Assembly (NCBI RefSeq): GCF_020382885.2
Contig: NC_058502.1
Coordinates: forward strand, 12,737,950 to 12,801,949
Length of the DNA: 64,000 nt
Origin: Scatophagus argus
Taxonomy: Eukaryota > Chordata > Actinopteri > Scatophagidae
Direction: 5' to 3'
Below the pieces are notes generated by a model that was given only the letters and a program-made list of their open reading frames with translations, had not been told where the DNA came from and made no database searches. Positions 31,601 to 46,600 of this stretch are shown here, one piece after another; position 1 is the stretch's first letter; each line of letters begins with the position of its first letter. Position numbers and translations under genes: made by a program.

Positions 31601-34600
31601 TAGGTTTAATAGAGAGCCCTCGCTGGGGTAAGGAATCTGAAAGCAGCGCGAACTTTATTGAAGAAAAAAGGCGATCAAGCCCATCACCTAGCAAATCTGA
31701 AAAGGGAAAAAGAAGAATAAAAGCAACTAAATCTTTTACAGAGACTAAGACCCGTTTTTCCCCTGACGCTGTGAACTCTTCTAGTGGTGTCTCATCGTTG
31801 CCAAAGTTCGATGATGCTGCAGATCTGTCAAAAGAAACTTCTTCTCCATTACAGAAAATGAAAGAGAAAACACCCAAACCTGCCAGACCATCATTTTCTG
31901 CGTTGATACGATCTTTCACTCCATCAGGTGATTCTAAATGTGTTGCCTCAGTTTCCATGGATGGAGACGATGATGTGTTTGAGGACTATTTCTCCCCAGC
32001 TAACCACCACCAGCGATCAAAAAGACCTCTTTTGCCTTATGTACCTGTCAAGGGAGAGACTGAGATCCCTTTTGAGTTGGATCCTGTTCCTAAGAAGAGA
32101 AAACAAAGAAGAAGTGAAAGCACTGGATCTGAACATAACACTAAAAAGAAGAAGAAACTGGAAGGAAGTCAGACAGGCAAAAATCACGATCAACAGTCTG
32201 ATGCAGGCAGCGAGCCTCAAAGTAATCTTCAACAGGATTTGAAAGAACCTGTAGACAGTCAAAGTGTTAATGTTACGCTTGTGGCTAAAAGGCGAAGACA
32301 AAGCACCTTGCCATTTACGCGCACCAGTACAACAAGTGATGCAGCAAAACATAGAAGAGCATCTACGTCAGTACTACCAACAGTGGTAACGGAGGATAGC
32401 GCAGTGTCGGAGCTGCAGAAAAGCTCTGATGTCTGTGTCCTTTCTCGTACCTTGCAAAGTGAGTAGTAAGGCTGCCAGCATTTCTACTGTCGCCATGATT
32501 ATGAACTGAACAAGGCAAAGTATTACCAAAAGTGTCTGAAATAGTGGAGGTTAGTTAACAATGTGTGCAATCCCTGAGTCCTTTATGTGATTTCCAACCT
32601 CATTCTTTCAAGGAATTCTTGAATTAGTAAGTGATTCCCTCCAGCTGCTTTCCTGAAGGTGATTTTTTTTTATAATTATTTTTTTTGCATGTCATTTTTT
32701 AAAATGAAGAATAATAAAATAATTTCAATGTGAATAAATGAGGCCTTTCTATATGAATATTCTTGCCATATTCTGTATGTGTCTGTTTGTCTTTTAAAGG
32801 CCTAAGAAGACATTTAGATCATAAATTTGAGATATGGTATGTGTGTGTGTGTCTGTAAATATACACATATACAGTGTAGAGATTGAGATGTATTCTCCCC
32901 ATGTCTCCCACAATCAAAAAGAAACATGCAAATTAGGTGAATTAGAAGCTCTATTTGCTTGTACATTTGTTTGTCAGTGTGTGGTAGACTGGCACTGTGT
33001 CCAGGGGGTGACTTGGATCTCACCCAGAGCATACTGAGGCACGATCCCCAAGACCCTGAGCAGGATAAGTAGTTTTGAAGCTGGTCAGATGGAAAATCTG
33101 CCTTTTAATATGTTCCTCAGATGATCATAATTGAAATCTAAATTATCCTTAGTTTTGTGTTGAAAAACATTGCCTAAAGATGTAAAGAAGACTTCCAGTA
33201 TCAGTATTAAAAACTAATAACCTTTAATGACATTTAGATCATAGATTGTATCTTTGAGTCCAACTACTGAACATTTAGAGTAGAATCTTCACTGGTTTTA
33301 TGCCCTGACATACTTGAAGCTGAATGTATTTAACCTTTCTTGAAAGGTGTTTATCTTGAACATATGTCAGAAAATAATTGCCTTTCTGTCTTTTATGTAT
33401 ATTTTAAAATACTTTTGAAAATAATTAAACGTTTGTTGAGTTATTGATTTATGTTTTATTTTCTAATGGATTGGGGTGTCTTAATTGTCTGGTACTGATG
33501 AGTTGTTGAGTAATTGGTTTGAAATTGTCACAATTTACAGCTTTTTGTTGCACTTTTCAGCCAGGTATAAATAGAACAGAGCAGAGATGAGTAAACATGA
33601 ACAGATCGACACACACAGTCACACAGTGTCTACTGTGTGATATCCTGAGTGACATCCCCCCTCACACTGTTTACAATTTTTTTGTTTGCAAATGTAGGTA
33701 GAGGAAATGAATGTACAGTTGCAGTTGGTTCAGCTGAGAGCCCCTCTGAAGGTGAAGAAAATCACAATAAGCAAGTCAGCTTGAGTCTTCAGAGAATGGT
33801 CAACAAAACAAAGGTAAGAGGTTTTCAGTTTTTAATTGTATTTGAAGAGTTTTACACAAAGATGCATGCTGGTGATACATTTTTTGTGTGTTATGGGGAA
33901 AATTGGTCTGAGACTGCAAAAACAAGATCTAACAAGTGCTAAGTGATCAGAGGGATGCTTAGATGCTTTTTGTGACTTGTTTGCTCAGTTTTAATTCCTT
34001 GGTGTCTTATATGCTCATTTAAATGCTCGCTTTGTTCACATTTATGCTTTGAGCTGAATTACAGACAGGTCACAATTTGATGAATCCATGACAGTGCAGA
34101 GAAATGTTTAATTGCTGAACTTTGCACAGTGTGTTGAAAAGAGTAAAAAAAAAAATCGGTCACTAGTGACTCTCAAGTAAATGAAACCGTGTTATTTGCA
34201 CTTTTATTTCCCTGAGCTTGTACTTTATTTATCTTCCAAAACTACTGCAGTTGCAGAAAATGACAAAATCCAGTGACAGTCAGGGTTTTATGTGCGACAT
34301 GAAGTTTAGGAAGTGAACTTAACATGAGTAGTGTGTAACTCCTTTTTAAGTATTTCCTCCATAAGGTCACACACTTCCATAGCTGTAGGCGTTTGACGCA
34401 TCTAGCCGAGAGGTTCTGTCTGTCATTGCTTCCTGTGTTTTTGCCTCTGTGATGGTGGCGTACAACTTCCTTGCTTGTGAAATGCACCTGGGCTCTGTTT
34501 TCGTTACGCTGGTAACCTCAACAAGCTGTAGCTGAAACAAGCCAAGCGATGACGTCACCCCCCCTGGGGATCAGTTTGACTTTGTTGTAGCCTGATCACA

Positions 34601-37600
34601 GAAATGTTGTACTTGTTCTCCTAAGTTCTGTAAATGTCACGAAAATAGATGACCATCCAAACATGAGGCAGCGAGATAAGGACACACCTGACCTGCTTAG
34701 CTCACCCACCTTTGAAAGTTCAGATGTAAACAATGATACGTTTCATGTTGCTCGACTTAAGGTGAATAGACTGCAGATGGGCTGTTGCCGTTGAGTCTGT
34801 TCAAAAATATCAATCTGAAAATCTTAAATGACATCAGATTGCATGTACTGAATACAAACATGAAAAGAAATGTTAAGGCTCACAAATGCTCAGTAATAAC
34901 TTTTTAACCTTTATCCATTAAAGGTTAATCTTCAAGTGCTAACCATGATCTTTGACATCCTTCAGTGTCTTCATATTTAAGCTGGAGATCTTTGTTGCAT
35001 GCCACTCTTCAGCACTCTGTACTTATTTCTTGTCATCTTTCAATTCCATAATAAATATATAGCAAGGTTCCCAATGATTTTAATTTCTGTTTATTTCTCT
35101 ACCACGTTATGATTTCTATAAAACTATGAAGTCACACTACTGGAGTCTCAAAAAGTCTTGATGGACTTTGGCCAAGAGTCAGTAGAAGCTACTGTATGCA
35201 TCCATGGTATTTTTCATTCATTGGTTATGTAAGATACTCTTCAGTTGTGGTGATCTAGTATTTTTACTCCCATGACTGATCTTTGTAAGTTCTGCAGAAG
35301 TCCAGTATGCTCATCTCCCTTTGATTTTCTGAACAGCATTATTTTCAGAGAGCGCCGAGTAGTAGCCATCAAGGAGACGCAGTCATACAGTGAAGAATTT
35401 CCTTCATTTGTGCCCGGAGCACTTGTGCTCAGAGGCTGTGCTGCAGCTCACACCAGCTCTTTGTCAGAGACTCATTATGTGCAGCTCATTCTTCAGTGCC
35501 TGTTTTCTTGTGCCTCTGCCAGAACATGTCCACTGCATAAGATAAGCCAAAATCCCCTTTTGAGGAACCTTCAGAGTAGCTGCCCATGTTTTGAGTTGCT
35601 TGACTTGAAAGAGCTCAAAATGAGCTGATTTTTGTGGAGGGCTTTTGGCCAGCCTGTAGTGTTAGCAGAAGGTAAACCCTGTTGCGGATCATTATCAAAT
35701 GGAAATATCAAAACATTTTCCCCTTGAAGAAACTTCTCTCAGGACAACAATAGGAGTAGCAGTCATGGGGCGATGCTAACCAACTCGATGACTTCCCAAC
35801 TTGCTTATCAGGGTGTGCTGTTGGTGTGGGCTTGGGGCCCATTTTGGCATCACTGTGTTCAACAGGCCTTAACCCCTGACTTCCAGCTGGGGGACCAGAT
35901 ATCAGATTGCGGCAGGAAAGGGCCCAGTGGTCCCGTTTGGACCTCAGGTGTCTGTGTTGACGATATCCTGCTCAGATGGGGGTCAGAGTATGAGACTGGA
36001 TGGGCAGTTTGGTTGCAAATTTAAAGTTCCGTTTCAGTGGCTCTGAATATGTTTTTTCACTACTCATGGCCTTGATGTTTGATTTCCTTTTTGGTCTCAA
36101 TGCAGCTACATATCGTGCAGATTTACTGAAAGTGCACAGTTTATCTGACTGGTGAATAATGATCCTCTTACCTGTTCAGTGCTGTGTTGGTCAACAAACC
36201 AGCTTACAGTATTTAGACCTAAAAGAAACATAACTTGCATTAAATTTCCTGTAGTCTTTGGGGCATTTTTATGTATACTGTATTCTCTTGGCTGCTTTAA
36301 GGTGTAGATTTGTTGTAGATTTGTTGAGTTCACAGATTTCCTCTTTTCTGTGATTTTGCTGCTTCGAGCACAAGCCAAGAAACAAATTTGGCACAAATCT
36401 GTGCTCTATAGATGCTCCACTTACATTTAATTGTTTGCCAAATGTGTGGATATGTGGAGTTTATAAATTACAGGGGATTAGAACCACACCCCCAGAAATA
36501 AAACAGATATGAAAACATTTAGCATTTGCTTACTGTTCAATAACATGTTGTGTGATATCAACTTCTATCAAATTTCTTTACAATTACTTTTGTTTTAGTA
36601 ATATAAATTGAACTGTCCATGATCCTTGAAGTGAAGAGAAATTTGGTTAAGAAAATTGTCTTGTCCCTGTCGTAAGTTGTGTGTATTTATTTGTATTTTT
36701 TGTGTGTATTATTTTTATCTTCATTCAGGCCATGAGAACATTGGTCATGACAAGCATGCCCACTGAGTAAGTACCTCAAACTTTTCAAACTGTTTGCCTT
36801 TAGATAAATGTGACCAGCCATAGTTTGCTTTCAACACTTAATGCTTTGCTCTGTTGGCTATTTTCATCTTTATTCTCCTCTTGTAGAAAGCAACATATAG
36901 TGGGACAGCTGGTGAAAGCCCTTGGCGGGTTTTCAATTGTTGACCAAGTTTGTGAGACCACAACTCATGTGGTGTCTGGTGGTCACAGACGGACTGTCAA
37001 TATTCTGTTGGGCATCGCTCGCGGCTGCTGGATCCTCTCTTTTGAATGGGTATATAGTTTGTGTATGTTTTGAAACTACAGTATTACATGATGTCATTTA
37101 AAATGATGATGAAGTGTTCTACCATCTTTTACTTTGATTTGTCCTGATTAGATTCTCTGGTGTTTGGAACAAGGGCAGTGGATTCCTGAGGAACCGTACG
37201 AACTTTCAGACCAATTCCCTGCGGCACAGGTTGTTCATATTCCTTCAGTTTCATAATGAGAATTTATTTATTTATTTATGCACATAAATCATTTTCTCTA
37301 GATAAATCATCTTTTCAACGCCCCCATTTGACACTCAGAACTAATAAACACTCGTAAAACCAAAGCCGAGGAAGTTGGACGGAAACCTGCTCTATTTTAT
37401 TGCCAGTCATCCATTTTCAGTCCACTTGTTTTTCCTGAAGCATCCTGTGTGAAATGTGAATGTTGCCTCTTCCTGAACTCGTCATTCATGAATCACTGTC
37501 CCCTCCTGCCACAGCCAGAGAAGACGTACGTTCTTGATGCAGACAAATGTCAACACATTTCCTCTTGAAATTGCATGATGTCTGACGGACGAAGAATTTT

Positions 37601-40600
37601 GATGTCCTTGCGGCTGTTTATCATTCCTTTACTCTTAGGCAGACAGCCAACATTTGGCAAACATCATGCTTTCCTCTTTTTGTTCAGATCTGGTGCTGCA
37701 TGGAGCCTGGTGTTGCCTTCAGCTGTTGTCAGTATTAATGATAAAAACTGATTTTAGTAGTATTCATTATTGTTGTTTAAACAGACAATTTTCGCAGTGA
37801 ATTTTCTTTACATACATTGCATATCCTGTAATGTAAAATGACAGGCCTCTGTTCAAATAATGATGCTCGACTTAAGCGTTTTTGGCAGTAAGATTAAAAG
37901 ACTGGAGTCTACTTGTAACATCAGGCCAATATATGAAAGAGTTTTGCAATTTCATCTTATGACTATAAATGTTCTGCTGTAATTATTCCTTATATTTCTG
38001 CATTAGGACATCATGAGCAATCTTATAAATCAATAATCAGGACAACTTTTTGGCTACACTGGGGGATCTTTATATTTATTTGTCCTGTATTTAATTCACC
38101 GAATTAGCCAAAAACATTTGCAATTGCTTTTTATTCATAAGATTTCCTAAAATGGATTTTTTCCAAAAAGCAACACAACATAGCAATATAAAATTGCATA
38201 CTGTGACATATAGGCATACCTATATTACTCCTCTGAAGGTTTGGGAATTGAATTTGAAAGGTGTAAGTTGTAGGTTGTGATCAATACCTTAAAAGTAACA
38301 ATAAAAATGCATTATTAGAGCATGTAAATTTTTTTATTTTCCAATAGAAATGGTAATTGACAATTGTGCATTCCCGAGGTGGTTCATTCCTTAGTGTAGA
38401 ACAGGACTATTGTGTAAAAGAACTTCAAAGTTAAGACCCATGTCTTAAGCTTTCTGCCCTGTGGATCTGTTTAACTACAGACATGTAACAGCTGGTTGGG
38501 CTTTATAGTTAAACAACCTTAAAAAAAATTCTAAAGCCAGTGTTTACTGATGAGAAATTCAGCTTCCTCATGTATACAACTTCAAAAATTATGTTGCAGC
38601 TTGAACCAAAATATTACATAAATATAAAAATACATTCGCAAAAGACTGCAAAAAGATCACCGACATATATGAGCATGTGGGAAGATACTGCAGAATTATA
38701 TTAAAAGAAGTTTATGTGCAATTAAATTGTTAACTAGCTAGGAACTAGCACTCAAGATCTGTAACAAATCTCCATCAAATATTATAATGTTAAATATAAA
38801 CCTTAAAATCTACATATAAATTAAACAACAAATTACATACATTCTCTGGAGAAAGGCGAGAGTATCTTAAGGGAAATGTTTTCAGTGGCATTTTTACATT
38901 ATAGGCATTCAACAGAATCTCTTCCAGAATACATAACAATTGCTTTGAGCAATTTGTTTGTATGCATGTTGTACCATAGTAGGCGGCTATTATTCAAAAC
39001 ATAGTTAAAGGGGTGTTTAAACCACATTAAAATTATTCAAGAAATTAAATTAGTTGATTTTTACTCTGGCTTCTCCTGTCTGATCAGTTGGCTGTTTTTA
39101 CAATGCCTATAGTTGTCTATGCACACCGCTCTTGTTTTCAGTACAGCTTCTCGTCATTTTGACAGTCCATACTTCAGAATGTTTTGCACTAACCCATTTG
39201 ATTTGATTATTACACATAAAAACATGCACAAAATATGTCTTTCCCTAACCCTAAAGATATGTAAAAATAATTTCATGAGTGCTTTGAAGTGCTTCCCTTC
39301 AGAATTTTTAATTTTGGTTTTGTTGTTTGCTGCTTTGTCGGGCAGATCTTTCTTCCCGCTTTATTTACTCTGAGAGTGGCAGTTCAAAGTGAACCAGAGA
39401 AGTCTGCTGGTCTGATCATCATTGTAGTGGACTTCAGTGAGTAGCCTGAGCCTTTCCAGTAGTACCATTTGATTCCATTGAAGCGATTTGAGTTTTGACC
39501 TCGCTGGTAATACATCCCATTCAAATTGGACGGACCGCAGGCATCAAACCACCAACCTGGAACATCAGAACAAATATTTTTATTTTAAATGTAATGTGCT
39601 CAAAGATGATAACACAAGCAACCCAGTGTAGAACAGGGATGTCTTTTGTACTTTGTACTTTCGGTTCTGTTTTTCTGTACCAAATATTATCATATATTAC
39701 AAAATGCAAAGCCCCTTTCAGAGCTAAACTGTCTTTATATTGTCTTATAGTGATTTTCAGTCCACTTATGCACATGAAGAATGCATTCTTTTTGAATTTA
39801 AAAAACTGTGAATGAGATTTAAACAAACGTATACAAATTAAAGTTGTATATATGGAGGCTTTGAAAACTGTAACATATATAACATAACATAACAGACTAT
39901 AATACCAGTTATATAGTTTCTGTATAGTGAATGAGCATTAATGAACTTCTCAGCTGTGTTGTACTCATAATTACAGCATAATTTAATATGGCATTTCAGT
40001 TAGTAGTCCTTTGTGCAGCTTATTGTTGAAATTATATCAGTAACTGTATGTTGATTTGATGAACTGATTCAGTATTGCACTTCTGTAACATTATGGGACT
40101 TATGATGGATAGATTTTTTTAAAAAAAAAGATAAAAATCATTGCAACAGAACCAGAGATGGCATATTTTGTTTCAGTGGCAGCTAACGGAGCCTTGAGCC
40201 AGCGGCCTCAAGCTGAGATGAGGACCAGGTTACAAACCGCCGTGCACATCTCCCTCTGGAGTCTCAAAGGGCTTCATACAATATTTTTAAACAGACTTTT
40301 AATGTGTAAAATCAGTGGAGAATTGAGAAGCTTTAAACTAGAGACGTGTGTGGGGGATAATTTTTCAGCCTCCATTTACATACAGAATTCCTGCATTAGT
40401 GAAATTTTTTGTTCATTCGGGCGAACAGACAGCTTCATGTTTCTAATTGCAAATCCTGCTTTACTCTTCTTACTGGATCAGTGCCACTCAGTCACGATTG
40501 TGCAAAATGTGCAAATGGAGGCCCCTATGAGAGACCCCTCATGGGAAAAAGGGTTAGGGTTAGGGGTTTTTATGCTTTCATGCTCAATTGGCAGACTCCA

Positions 40601-43600
40601 ATACAGAGGGACACAAACTTCTGGCAGTGGAGTCACTTTCAAGGGAACGGAGGAGGACTCTTTTGCTACAAGAGGAGAGAGGGAAAAGCTCTGTTCCCAG
40701 GCTATTAATGTCAACCATTGTAGGAGCTGAATTCCCCAATGAGTTGATCAGTGATTAACTCTGAGCTAATTGTGCTCTTTGACCTGGCCACAAAAGTATG
40801 GGAATGCTTAAAATGCCCTTGAAGATTTTTTGGGCAAGTGCCAAGATTTGGGTGGGTAGGAGTTTGTTTCAAAACAAGCGCCATTAAAAATCTGACACCG
40901 TTATTGTGTTGTAGTGACAAACGCCATTATTCAAAAGCACTAGTTATTTACAAAAACCTGTGTCTTACCCCCTGTTGTCAGTTGAGAACATTTGCAAACA
41001 CATTTGTCGTTGTCTGCATCCTTTGTACTGAAATCACTTCCTGGCTGCCCAATGCTGCCTATTTTGCCTGCTGTTCCACTGTAGCCTTTAAGGTGTATCC
41101 TGTAGAATGGAAAAGGAAAAATGAAGGAAGAGGAGGAGGAAGTCCAAGGTTGTTGTTCCTGAAAAGGCAACGTCCGTCTCACTTATACAGTTTCTTGGCC
41201 ATAGCTTCACTGCTACTGGATCTAAAATGCTCTTTGCCTTACAGTTTTGTTGTTGTTATTGTTTGTGATTTCCCAAGCAGCTTGTTGATTTCATATTTTG
41301 TCCTGCTATTTTTAATAGTGTAATTATATTTGTACAGTTTCCTTATAGGAATTAGTACTTGGAATTAGTGAGACAACTAACTGAATACCACATTGGTCAT
41401 AGTCACGCAGTCCTGAATGGAACTGTGTTGAACTTGAACATTTCAAGGTCTGTTTGTCAAATTCAAAGGAGGCATCCATTCCACTGAAATCAGCTTAGGT
41501 TCAGAAAAAAAAATACTTCAGTAGGTTGTGTTGTTGTTGAGAAGTGCAGATGTAAAGTTAGAAAGCCAAGACATTTCATCTATTTCCTATTTTCCAGACA
41601 CTGAACAGTTTTATTACATTTTCTTTGGGCCAATGCCAGTACATTAGTATCGGGAAGTCAATACTCTTATACTGCAAAGAACCTCCATCCAGACGAACTT
41701 CTATACTGTGTTTTGACAGCCAGAGTGAATCATTTCACTTCATTATTCCATCTGTTTTAATTGCTTGAAGTTAGGAAAAAGGGTTAGGAAAAAATGATTG
41801 GATTCACAGCTCTCTTGTTTTTAACTATGGGAAGATACTCATGTATGAAATAGATTGCCATGACATTAAACGACATGTCAGTTCCTCTAAAGATGCAGAG
41901 ATGCTTTTTAATTTAATAATGAATGCAACTTGTTTCAAGGATTATTGCCTTTGAATGTTGTTAACTTAACTTAATTAACTTTATAATAACCGTAAAGTTT
42001 TGAGTTTGAGGCTGTGCTTTAGTTACGCTTCTTGGTTGAAAATTAGCTGTAGTTTTTTGTATGTGTTCAGGATAGCACACTTCAAAGAACTGTTGTATGA
42101 GAGAAGTATTATTTGCTGATGGGCTTCTTTGTCTTTAATAGTTCAAGCTAGATGAGCTGTAACATCTTGGCTTATAGCAGAAGGTAAGCAATGTTCAGTA
42201 ATTACTGCTGAGAATCTGCCACATTTATTTTTTTGAAGTTGTCAGTACAACGTACCTGTAATTTTGTGCTTCACTGTCAAGAGAAAACTGGTCATATTGT
42301 GAGAATCCAGAGTTTCCTTCCCAGTCACTCAGCTCGATCCTTAGTTTGTAGGACTGTTGAATTGTCAGTTTGGAGACAAATTCATTTCCTAACCAGAATT
42401 CACCTGGAGGTTCTCCAAATCCCTGAAAGGAAACAAGGAAATGTAATTAAGCATCGCTGAGCCCTTGCAGAAGGAGCTTATAGGTTGCTTTTTTGCATTT
42501 ATTTGCTAAATTGCACTGGATAGTATTTTTTCCTGGAACTAAAATATTTCATCAGAATAAGTATTCTCAGCATGCAATTCAATCTCAAATATTCACATTC
42601 ACAGTGAGATATTGATAACACGATTTAAACTGAGCCTGTATTGTGATAGGAATAATAGCATAAATGCTTTCCTCTGTAATGATTGCTCTGTTGAGGCCTT
42701 GAGATTGGACTTCTTTTTGACATGGTGTTGGCCAGTGTATCTCCTACTAGGCATTAGCAATGCTACTCACTATTTTTGGAAATCAACAGGAGCCTTTCTG
42801 TTTACAACTTCCAAGCAAAGTTTGAGATGCACTTGCAGAAATATTAGATATGCTGTGATTGAATCTAGTACTAAAATTATCGCCATTTCAGGGGAATTAG
42901 GTTGCCTTGCTTTAATTATTTTCTTAAGCTGCAGATCGTGATCACTTCTGCTGTCTGTGCTTGTTGTTGCAATCATTTTTCTTTGGATTGCATATAGGAA
43001 CTACCTCTAACAGTGCAGTATCAGCAGGCCTTTAAAACACAGTCCGTGGCCAAAACCAAATCTGGCCACCATATTGTTGGAGTGAAAACTGAGTGAAAAC
43101 TGTAGCCTAGGTTACATTTTTAAGGGAAGAATTTTGTCTTGATAGCTTGTTGTACCTTTTTGTACTCTTGCCACGTACGGTGAAAGTCAACACGGCCGTC
43201 AAAGCGTTTTTGTAGGACTGTCCAGCCACCTCCCTCTGTCTCCATGTCACAGAAAGCCTTCAAACACAAAGACGAAAGAGTTGCTCTAATTAATAATTTA
43301 AAATTAATGCTCTGCAAAGAATTCATACTCATTTATAATATGACAATGGGTCTTATTTGAGGTGGGTTTAAACAAATGTTAAGTTGCAGGGAAGGGAAAC
43401 AGAACTGAAGTCCAGAATCTGCTGAAAGGTATCTAAGGAGATCACAGTTTTAGCCCAAGAATGCCCATCTTTAATGGAAGTCTGAGAACATTTTGATTTA
43501 ACTGCCCCGCCCTTAAACACAACACTATTCACTGAGCCTTTCAAGAGGTGTGCACTGTTTCATTTACAAGGTTGTGTAAGTGTGGGTGGGTCAGTACATG

Positions 43601-46600
43601 CCTGCATGCAGCATACACCATGTATGCACTGTCATGGCATTATTTAAGTGGTGCACAAGACCTGTCACTGTCTTTACAACCAGATTACTAATCTTCCTAG
43701 TGCACCAAACACTAAATGCTTAATTTACCTTAACCTCCACTGTCGTGTTGGGTAATGTGAGAGTATAGACTCCACTTTGGGTGTTTCCTGACTTGAAGAG
43801 GGCAGCGCAGTCCATGAATGTGGTAGGAGTGTCCTGCATCATGGCAGTTTTGCTCTCTGCAGAAGAAATCAGCCTTGTTAATTCTCTTCTTCTGAAAAAA
43901 ATAGCACCTTCATTGTTTCAGTGCTTTAAAAGTGAGGCAGTAATTAAAATTAGGTTAGGTTTGTGCATACCATACAACAGCACAACCACACATAATGGTC
44001 TCAGTGAAACATAGGTGATATTTGTTGCATGAGCTTTTTATTTGATTATTTTGTGCAGGCATTTAATTGTGTCCTCTTCTTATGGTTCCCAGGGGTTACA
44101 GCAGTCTTGGCCCACTGGTTCCAAGTATGGAGGTGTTTTGCACATGTTACTATGAAAATCGAGTACACACTTAGTCTGTACACTAAAGAGGCAACGATGA
44201 CCTGAAGTGCTGGCTCACCTTGAGCTGAGCCAACAGAGAGGGTGCGAATGAGACTGTTCACAGTGTCCAGTAGCTCTTGCTGCTGATGCTGGAGCGCGGT
44301 GTTGTTGGAGGTGACTTTGAGCAGCTGTTGCTCCAGCTCGCCTATGAGGGCCGTCTGCCTCAGTATTAGAGTCTGAAGCTGCTCCTTTTCATCTCGAAGC
44401 ATCTTCAGCTCCACTTGCCTGTGCTCCTCCATATCACCCACCTTTTTCTCCAGAAAGCTGATGAGAAGCAGACAACACTTTCAGCACCGAGCATCGTCTT
44501 TGCTCTGTACCTTAGCCCAACGCAATCCTGTTTGTGGCCCTGGAAGTTAACTGAATCTGTTTCTTTGCACTCACCTATTTTTGTCATGCAGCTTGTTGAT
44601 TTCATTTGTTTGAACGATTAGTTGTTTTTCCAACTTGTTGGTTGACAGAGAATTTTCAAGAAGTTTGCGTTCAAGTCGAGTTGCGTGATGAATTACCTAA
44701 AAGCAATAGAACAAAGCAAAGCAGTTCAGTCAGGCTGTGACACGAAGACACTTTGTGAGGTTGTTCATTCATCCATCAGCAGATTTTTTTCAATGATCCA
44801 CACTGTGACATAAACACAATTGGACACAGGCTGTATTCCAATGAAAGACCGATTGGCTCTTGACAAAGGAATAAATCTGAAATCAATCAGGGGCATCTGG
44901 CACTTTTGCATTTTAGGTTTTGCTATAGTAAGCAACTAACAGCATGACTTGCAGTAGTTAAAAAAAGGAACCTATAGAAAGGTGTGGCGAAAGAAAAATA
45001 AACAACACATATGACAATCTTTAAAAAAATGTTTGTCAAAATAATTAAGATTTTAAATTCGTATTCCATTCGTGTAATTACTTCAACAGAAGCCCAGTTT
45101 TAACTTTCAGAGTGAACAAACAGCCGTTTGCAAAATGGAAAAAGACGACAGGAAAGAACAACCAAATTCCAATACAGCAGACGTACCTGAACAAGGGAAA
45201 CTTTAAAAATCCACGTATTTTCACAGACAGGCGTATTGAACTAAACTCTGGGGTTGGGGACCTTGCCTCTAATTTCCCATTTTGGAGGAACTGAACTCAG
45301 CAAAAAGCAGGTTGTTTACATGGATCCTAGCAATGTGTCTCCAATGAAGCTGTTGATGTCTTTGAACAGACGGATGTCTGATTGTGACAAACTGATAGAC
45401 CCTTTCTGTGGGAATACGAGTGGTGCTAATAACAGGAAATGCTGTACAGTTGGCTCACATAAGGTCATTGACGTGTAGCCACAATAATAAACCAACGCAG
45501 TCGTGCCTGTTTTTCTCTCTGCTTATTTTTTTAACCTGCAGCTACATTATATAATGCAGTGTATGGCAGAATGAATAGGAAAACAGCTGATAAACTGGCA
45601 CCACGTTTTCATTACCAGCCTATTGTGCTTAAACAGGTGTAAACTGTTTTGTTTCTCTCAGTGTTCTTTTGCACAGCATGAATGTACTTTTTAATGTCGC
45701 TTCCTTCTGTATGTTTAAAGTAGCGGTGCAGCCTCACCTGAGCCTCCACATTGGTCAGTTTCCTTGTTTGCTCTGCAGTTTGACTCAGCAGGTTTGCTCC
45801 AATTTCAATCATGGTAGCTGTGTGGTTGTGTACAGCAGTCTGTTGGATTTGGACTATGTCCTGCTTCATGCTGTCCTGTATGTAGCTCTCTAGCTGCAGC
45901 ACAGAAGAAAGACAATTAGCTGGAGAGAGTTTGTACGGGGTATTGACACTGAGCAGCTCTGTTTCTTGCTTGAATTCTTGAGAAACCACATCTGTAGATG
46001 AAGAGAGAGAAGTCATTGTCATTTGTTTTCTTTTCTTGGGATTTCCTCCGTTGGTTCAGGGACTAACTTTCATTTAAGTGCTCATTGTACACTGACTGGA
46101 GTGCAGTTAACAATTGTCATCGAGAGAGAACGTATACAACTTTATAACTGACCTATTATTATTGAATAGGTAGCCATGCTTCTTAAAGGACGTTAAGATG
46201 TTAAGAAGGAACTTTTAAAATTTCTTATTTTCTCTCTAGAAAACACGTACAAGACATTCTGTATATTTCATTGTTGTATTACTTAACTTCCTCCTTACAC
46301 ACCAACCTTATGGTTTTCTTGGAATAGTTAACCATTTTTCCTTCCCACTGACGCACATCATCACATAATGTCAACTGCTCTCCCAATAATATCCCTACAG
46401 CAACTATGATGTTATCAATCTCAAAAATCAGTATTGATTTAATGTTTGATATATATTTGTATGCAATAAGTATGAAAATATGCATTAACTAGCCTATTTC
46501 GAAAATAGATTGATGGTGCTATGTCAGAGTGCTAATGATGAAGCGCTATTTTTCCATTATTTAAGGACAGCAAATCGGACAAAGTTGAACAGAATTGTTC

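Noticed and set aside
45970-46022. Upstream coding start for angpt2 exon 2
   Set aside because: The open frame simply reads back through the acceptor into the intron. The exon boundary at 45893 matches human exactly.
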